DNA from: Verrucomicrobiota bacterium
Lineage (GTDB): Bacteria; Verrucomicrobiota; Lentisphaeria; JABSQK01; JAJFLO01
DNA: 64,000 nt
Assembly: GCA_021772675.1 (NCBI GenBank)
Contig: JAJFLO010000409.1
Span: 31,700 to 95,699 of the forward strand
Direction of reading: 5' to 3'
Shown: piece after piece, positions 42,001 through 51,000 of the stretch
Layout: the number at the start of each line of letters is the position of its first letter
Numbering within the stretch: position 1 is the stretch's first letter
Made by a program: the position numbers and the translations under genes
Notes under the pieces: model-generated
Told to the model about the DNA's origin: nothing
Databases searched by the model: none
The model's input: the letters and a program-made list of their open reading frames with translations, nothing else

Positions 42001-45000
42001 TAAAGTCATCTTTCTCAATAATTTTTAATACGGCATCAAACAATCGATAATTTCTCTGATCGATCTGTAAAATTGCTTTAAGTCTGTCCTTGTTATATCT
42101 CTGCTCTGGATCGAGAAACGCTCCCATAGATTGAAGTTTACTAAACAATAGCTGGCGCCCTAACGATTCTAAGTTATCAATTCCTTCTCGAAAGTGTGCG
42201 ATATTGGAATAATTGTCATGATTGTCCATACCGGCCATATTTGAAACGCGCAAGGACTTAGATTCGGATAAATTATTATTGTGAGAGTCAGAACCACAAA
42301 GCTCCTGGATTATCGAATCGTCCGCCTTCATAGCTATGATTTGTGATGAAGGATGGGCTACAATGCGTACAAACGCTTCGATCCCCTCTTCTACCTCAAT
42401 AGACTGAATCCCTTTCTCAGCCAATCGCTTTCTATACCCTTCCGTGGCAACAACGCCGATATCACCCCAATAGCCCCAATTGATCACCTTGACAGGGTAT
42501 GGCCGCGCCAAATCGAGATGCCTGGCTAACGCATCTTCAAACATGCTTCCGGCTACGTAGTTGCATTGTCCTTTACTGCCCAAAAATGAATTTAACGATG
42601 AGAAGAATACCAAGAAATCGAGTGGTTCATCTTCGAAGATATTGGCCAGGACAACACTTGCTTTAATCTTGGGTGTCAAAACGTCTCGCAATGCCGCTTC
42701 TTCCATATTTTCTATGAGGTGGTCATTCAGGACTATCGCGGATTGAATAACTCCATGAATTGTATCGAACAATTTCTTACATTGAACCAATACATTTCTC
42801 ATTGCCTCAAGATCCGAACCATCTGCCTGATAATACATTACGCGTCCACCAAGTGCTTCAATTTCGTGGATCTGTGATCTCACCTGCTCATCAATTGTTC
42901 GTCGCCCGACCCATATCAGTCTGGCATTGACATTTCGAGCAAGATAGCGACTGATGTTATAGCCGATGCCACCTGCACCCCCCAATATGAGATATACCCC
43001 TTTTTGTCTAAATGGAACTTTCAATAAACGAGATAACTGTATCGGCTCAATACAACGGACATATCGTTTTCCATTACGAATGGCAACACTGTTCCCGGAT
43101 TCAAATTTCGGTTCATTGTAGATCACTTCAATACCCGACCTGATCTCCTTTCCCGATAATTTGGCATTCTCGCTGTCAAAGTCTAAGTCAAGGTGATAAA
43201 CAGACAATTCAGGATATTCATTGGCCAGCACAGTTATAAAACCAACCACACTTGCAGCCCATGGATGTGGTCTTTCAGACGCAACAACTGGAAAGACTTG
43301 ATTTGTAACAACTGTTAAACCTGATTGACTTCCAATAACTTCCTTTTCAGTAAGTGACCTTATCAATTTATACATTGATATGACGCCACATTCCTGGCTC
43401 AATTCGACGGCATCTAGATCATGGAGGTGTATAGTTTTAGCAGGAATACCACAAAGAAAATAAATATGGTCACACAGGGAAAGTTGTCCCACACATTGAT
43501 CAATACCGGAATACATTTTGGGGGCGGACAAGGTGTCAGGAGCTGCACTTGTATCTTCGGGTCTGGTATTTTCAAACTGGTAACTGACCGACCGCGATGA
43601 CGAATTCTCGACAATACAAATACATGCGATTTCATCTTGAGAGTGGTAATCGATTAACGATTTAACTATGTTCACATCATCTTTCGGATAGACAATCAAA
43701 ATCCGTTTGGCGGTCTGTCTTGTCAATGGGCTCGTTGGGTTTTCCTCAGGGTTTTGATTGTCAACCAGTGGTTCTTTCTTCCAGAACGGCTGATAAAAAA
43801 ATTGAGATAACTGATCCGTTCGTTTACAAAGGATTAATTCCCGGATTTTGACCAACAGGTTCCCATCATTATTCAAAAGTGCGATGTTATAACAATTAGT
43901 GTCAACATGTTCAACGTAGACCCAACATTCTTTCTCCAGTCGCTCCATTAGCGTAAGACTTTTCATCGACAATGGTAGTTTAATTTCCCCGGCATACTTG
44001 CCAAATATATAGGTACATTGCAGCGCGCCATCAATTACTGCCGGGTGCAAATGATAGCTGTTTAACTCGTGCAAGTACTGTGCAGGGAAAATTAGTCGAC
44101 CTAACGCTTCAGTTTTATTGTACCAAATGTCATTAATCGTTTGGAAGTAAGGACCATATTGAAGACCGTTCTCTGAAAAGTGACCATAAACATCGTCTTT
44201 GGCAAAATGAGAGGTCATTCGCATACGAATATCCTTGACCGAAACCCGATGGAGAGACACTTTAGTCTCATCGTTAGCAAATTGTATCAAGCCGTCACAA
44301 TGACGAGTCCACTGATCGTGACCTCGTCGACATTGGATATTGACACTCCTATTTTCACCATCAGCGGTCAATTTAAGACGTACGGTCCTGGAATTATAAA
44401 TCGAAAGTGGAGTTTGCCAGCGAAAATCGCTTAGTTGAAAACCGTTGATATTGGGTTTTGTTGAGCATACTGACAACGCCATCTCCAAATAAGCAGCTGC
44501 CGGTAAAATGGGATGCACATCTAGTTTATAATCGGAGATGATTGCTTCATTACCTCGAAAAACTTTTTCATAAACCAGTCCTTCTCCGACACTTTCTTCC
44601 TGAACAAAACCATCGACCAAGGGATGCAATATTTTTTTCTGATTATAGAACATATTCAGGACATCGTTAGGCAGCCAGTAATGCTGATGATTAAAGGGAT
44701 AGAGAGGTAATGAAATACGCTTAGCATCCTCATCTTTATAAAGGAGATCCCAGTTGACGTCTAATCCATCAACCCAAAGACTAGCCAATTTCGATAAGTT
44801 TTTTTCTCTTAAATATTCATCGATACGATTTCCCGAATCGTCTTTACTGGAAACATTCACTGTTTTCCTGAAAATAAAACCATCCAAGAAAACTCCGGAC
44901 ATTACAGCAGAAAGCCTTTCCATCAGTTCTGAAATATCTGTGGCAATGATCGCCAAACGCTCCTCCATAGGTTCTCGCCCCACATGCAGAGTATAGGTGA

Positions 45001-48000
45001 GATCGGTAAGAGCCGAGGTGTCAGGTTTCAGGTGTCGGGAAACGTACTTCAGAAGTTCCTTGGTATATTCTCGAAGGCATTCTTCGGTCTTTGCCGACAA
45101 CACAATTAATACAGGTTTCCCTTTTCCACTCCCTGACACCTGACACCCGACACCTGTACCCTTCTCCACATATTCCTCTAAAACTACATGCGCATTTGTA
45201 CCACCAAAACCAAAAGAACTGACTCCAGCACGACGAGGTATCTCCCGACCATTTTCGTCTCTTAAAATCGCCCATTCTTGATTGTTCGCAATCACATAGA
45301 ACGGACTGTTTTTAAGATCAATATTCTGATTTAAATCATTAAAATGAACCGTCTTGGGCAAGTGTTCGTGCTTCATTGCAAGCAAAATTTTAATAACACC
45401 GGCAATACCAGCTGCTGATTCTAAATGACCGATGTTAGTTTTTACTGCCCCCAACCCACATCGATTTTCTGAGACTGATCCAGTTAATTGCGAAAATGCC
45501 TTTTTAAGTCCATTGATTTCTATAGGATCACCAAGTTGTGTTCCGGTACCATGAGTCTCAATATACGTAACGGTTTCAGGGTTGATTCCAGCACGTTCGT
45601 AGGCGTTGAGGAGAAGATCCGCCTGAGCATTCGGATTTGGGGAAGTAAGGGTATTAGCAAACCCACCATGATTGACCGCTGATCCTTTAATTATCCCATA
45701 AATATGATCGTTATCTGAAACTGCTTTCTTAAGTGGTTTTAAGTAAATAACACCCACACCTTCACCGCGTACATAACCGTTTGCAGCCTTGTCAAACGTC
45801 TTACAACGACCATCCGGTGACAACATCCCCGCCTGGCTAAATGAAATAAAGTTCTTTGGTGTTAAACAAATATTAACGCCACCGACAAACGCAGAGTCAC
45901 AATCTCCCCGTATCAATGCAGTTACGGCTTCATGTAAGGCCACTAGGGAACTCGAACACGCGGTATCGATTGGAACACTTGGACCATGGAAATCAAACAA
46001 ATAGGAAATACGGTTCGGGATGATTGAAAAATAAGTTCCAGTAGTTGAAAATGCCGATACCTGGGAAACGGTTTCATCCATTAATTCCCGATAATCATCA
46101 TTACACACTCCGATGTACACACCCGTTTGTGTATCGGAAAGTGTTGACGCCTTATATCCGGCGTCCTCAATTGCATGCCATACACATTCGATTAAAAGAC
46201 GTTGTTGAGGATCCATTAACTCAGCTTCGCGACGGGAAATATTAAAGAACTCAGGATCAAACTCGGCAATTCCATCAATAAATCCACCCCATTTACTGAT
46301 ACTCTTATTCACACCATCTGTGTCATTTCCCCAGTAATCGCGCCAATCCCAGCGGGTGAAAGGGATTTCGGTTATTAGATCTCTGCCATTTATAAGATTA
46401 TCCCAGAATTCATTGACGTTCTTTGACTTTGGAAATCGGCCAGCCATCCCCACTATTGCAATGTCAGTATTGTCAATGACGGCATCATTGTCAATAACCC
46501 TAAATGCAGAAACGTCTTGCTCAATTTGATAAGTTTCACTTAAATCGTCATCATTCTCAGGCTCTATAAGTTTATCAGATTTAGTCTCAGAATAATTATC
46601 TTCAAATTTATCGCTAAAATTATCAAGCAAATATGTGCACAGATCATTGAGGTTTGGATATTCAAACAAAATGGTTGGATTTATATCGATATTAAAGGCC
46701 TCAACCAATTTTTCTGTCAATTCAGTCAATGAAATCGATTCAAGACCATATTCACGTAAGTCAGTGTCCTCATCAATGTCCTCTGACCCTACACCAAGAA
46801 TCTCAACGACCATTGCGATGAGTTCATGTTTAACATTTTCTCGAAGATCACAATCCATTCGATCACTCCGATCTCCTTTAAGATCGGAGTTTGTCTTATT
46901 TACTTCAGATTGTTTATTGTAAACAGGACAAATATCTGATTTACCCGTAACGATAAGCTGGCCGAATTCTGTACTTATAATTTGATCAAGTGCCAACAGC
47001 GCGTCATGGCTATGTACAAGCCCGAACTGCTCAGAAAATGATTCCCTGATATGCTTGCTGTGGCCCATACCGCCATCGGTCCATAATGTCCAGTTTATAG
47101 AGAGAGATTTTCCTGGGCGCTCCTGCTGTTTGCGCCACTGAATGAATGTGTCAAGAAAACTATTTGCTGCTGCATAATCGGCCTGTCCAATATTTCCATA
47201 GATCGAGACGACTGATGAGAATACGATAAAGAAATCCAGAGGTTCAGTCCGGGTTAATCTATCTAATTCCCAAAGACCGTAGACTTTAGACTTAAGTACA
47301 CGTTCGAAAGAGTTAATATCCTTATTTGCTATCAGGCTATCTTCCAAAATCCCGGCGACATGAAAAATACCTTGGATTGGGCCGATGCCATCTCTAATAT
47401 AGGCAATTTTTTCCCGAAGTTGATCAGCGTCACTGATGTCTACCGACAAATAAATGATTTCACTGCCCAATGTTCTCGCTTCATTTATAATTTCTAACTG
47501 ATCCTGTTTTAAGTCAGATCGTCCGAACCATACAATTTTGGTATTACATTGCCGCACAAGATGTAACGAAAGCTCTCGACCAATATTACCAGCTCCCCCC
47601 ACGATGAGATAAACGCCATGCTGACGATAAAGTCTGGTGTCGGGATGTGAAGAAAGAGTTATCGGTTCGATGGATTGTATAAATCGATTGCCGTTACGAT
47701 AAATGATGATTGATTCATTGTCTTGAATCTTGCTTTCCTTGAGGATAATGTCGCTTATTGCGGGTTTTCCTGACACACCAATATCAATAAATTTTGCATT
47801 AATGCGTGACTCAAGTCTTAGGGTCTTAACAAGCCCGCCTATACTACTAAATGCATACCCGCTTTGCTGATCATCACTGTTAACCGCAAAACAATCTTTT
47901 GCTGCGACGATTAATGTCATTTCTCTGAAACGTGTTTGCATACACATTTTTGCGATATGAAATAGTGCTAAAACACCGTTGCTTTGCTTTAGTCGTAGTT

Positions 48001-51000
48001 GGTTTAAGTTGTCCAGAGACTCAGCAGGATATTCATAACTGCTGAGGTAATATGTAAAAAGTTCCAGAGTTTCCTGTTGCATTCCCGCGGAGACAGTCGC
48101 CAGCATCTGGTGTAAATGCCGTTCCTGTAGAATATCTATAATAAACGTATCCGCTGATGCACGCTTAACCTCTGCGATGCTGTCCTCCTGCTGAACATAG
48201 TAGACATCTGCGTTAACCTTACCCAGAGTATTGCCAAGTTTTTGACCTAAAATGCCATTACTATCAAGGAAAATTAAATGAATAGCATTTGCCGTGATTT
48301 TTGGAATAGTTCCTGGTTGCGTTTTAATCCAGGTCGGCTTGAAAAACGTGGGTGCATCTCGATAAACTTCCGGCAAAGACTTATTTCTGACCAAAAAATC
48401 CTTCTGTACTTTTTTAAATACAATATGATTCACCTTGAGCAGCGGAAGACCGTTTTCATCGTAAACCAGCGCTGATCCGCTGAAGTGTGTTGACAGGACA
48501 TCAATATCGTTTGTATTGATGACAACAATACAATTATTCGAAAGCGCATCATAGGTAAAAAGACAGTCAATGGTGTAAGGGACAAATAGGACATTTTCTT
48601 TATTCATCACAGGATTAACGTCCGCAGCAACTAATAGTGATTGAAAAATCCCGTCAAGGATACTCGCTTCAAGAAATTGTTTTGATTGGTTATTCTCCAA
48701 TGATGCTGCAAGTCTAAAAATTGTATGGTTGTCATCTTTGAATATACCTGAAATTAACTGAAGGCCAGGTCCATAGTGATAGCCATGCTCATGCAATTTT
48801 GTGTATAAATTATCAGTTGAAATTGATTCAAGAAACTGCAGGCTGTCGACAATGAATTTCTCCGGTGCACCTTGGGAAAAGTAACGATAAGTCCCATTGG
48901 CAATCACATCGTTTACCATTTTTAATTCAAATTCATTGCCCTCTGTATTTAATTTTATTTCAAGATTGCATTTAGACGTGACCACGCCTGGACGTTTAAA
49001 ACGAATAGACCCTAATTCATTTACAGAACTGCCCCCCCCTTTTTCAATCGACTTCAGAGCACAGCTAATAAGTAATGCTCCCGGAATGATACTTCTCCCT
49101 ACGATAATATGATCTTTGATTAGATCATCATTGGGGTCAATAGGAACAGTAAACCAATCATCCTTATGGAAGCGACTATCTTTGGTAAACCGGTCAATTT
49201 TATTCGTCGTAACGGTTCCGTTATCTCCAACAATTTGCGATTGTTGTACCGTATTTGGTTGACTATGTTCAATCCAAAATGGTCGGCGGTCAAACGGATA
49301 TACTGGCAGAGGCAGCTTGGATCCAGATGTTTTCGATAATGATTTTGACCATGCTAAATCAATACCAGACAACCAGATATCCAGAGTTGAATTAGCAATG
49401 GTATAATCGATAGTTTCATCTATTACAATTCTGACAGACTGATTCGTTGGCATTGGCTGAGACAACCTCCCTAATTCCACAAAGACGGGATCAGATAATG
49501 CTTCTTCAGAAACCACTTCTAATAAATTCTCAGAAGTTGCAGAAATTCGATTTCCCAAGTCATGGATCGCTGCTAGAGGTTGATTATGTTTGGAAAGAAG
49601 TACATAATCATCAATCTTAATGTTCTTCGAGTTAACTTTTGATTGAATCTTGGCAGATAGAATGGGTGATGAAGGTTCATCCGACTTCAAGTAATCGACC
49701 AATTCTTTAGTCGGTATAACATCATTAACAACTAATTGTACTAATTCGCTCAACGCTGGGCTGATTTCCGGATCCTTTTCCGATAGATTCCATTTCTTGC
49801 TAAGTTGCCTAAGCGAAGTTAAAATTAGAACAAGCACTACACACCGGTCCTTATGATTCGATATTTTTTGATCTAATAATCCATATATATCCGTTTGATA
49901 ATGGCTTTTAAGGGCCGTATTCCAATTCTCCAAATATTTTCTGAAGGTATATTGGTTCGTTACCAACAATTGTGCTTTTTTGATATACCGCTTGAACAGG
50001 CTGTCAATATCACCCAAATGTGACGTTAGAACGTTCAGATAATGATCGTCAATTGCAAACGGATAGATAATGGCTTGTGAAAATGGGTCATAGAATGGAT
50101 AGTGCGGCCGCGATGCTAAATGCTCAGTAGAATCTGAATGATTCAATAAAATCCTCAATGATGCATCCAAACTTATCATACCGTTTATGCACATGGTAAC
50201 CAGGTATCCCTGACCTTCTCCACAAATTAATGCAGGCGCTACTCCCAGGTCTAAAAATCGCTTGGCCAGTGAATATAGAATACAAAATTCAACCAGTTTT
50301 TTGTGATCTGGATCATTAATACCATTATCCGCCAAAGCAATTGGTATTTCCTCGGCCAATTTTTTCAAGACCTTCCTGCACCTATTGAAGTTTCTCTTGA
50401 ATAACAGATCTTTATTTGCCTGATTAATTATTTGAGGAACATCAGAATCCGCATTAATTTCACCGATTACCATAATCACATGTGATTTTCGGCCTGACTG
50501 TCGATGCGATAATTTGGAATTATACGTTTTTGCGAGCTCATTCAACGTGTCAGCCAGAGATTCACGATCCGTTATACAGAACCCGAAGCGGTAGGGGTAC
50601 GACTCTCGACTGAGCATTAACGTCTTACAGGTTAGATCGAGATCCTGATTTATAAAATCGTCATTTACTACGTAATTAGACCATGATTTTATGAGTAATC
50701 TTAAGCTTTGTTCTGATTTTGCGGATAAAATAAACGCTCGATGCAGCAATTGATCATGTGTTTTCCTGGGCCTGTCCTTAGTAAATGGATCTCTAAATTC
50801 TTCAACGACAACATGGGCATTAACTCCACCAAAACCGAAAGAACTCACGCCCGCGCAACGTGTCCCCTCTTCTGTTTCCCTCCAAGGTTCCAGACAATTT
50901 GCAACCGTGACTGGTGAGTGTTCAAAATCAATAATTGGATTTGCAGTATTATAATTCAGCGACTTCGGTATGGTTTTGTGCCGCATCATTAAACAAACTT

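Noticed and set aside
49320..50480. A working cis-acyltransferase in PKS-A
   Set aside because: The GHSxG nucleophile motif is missing (GEGQG), and no other module has an AT, so a functional cis-AT is not supported.
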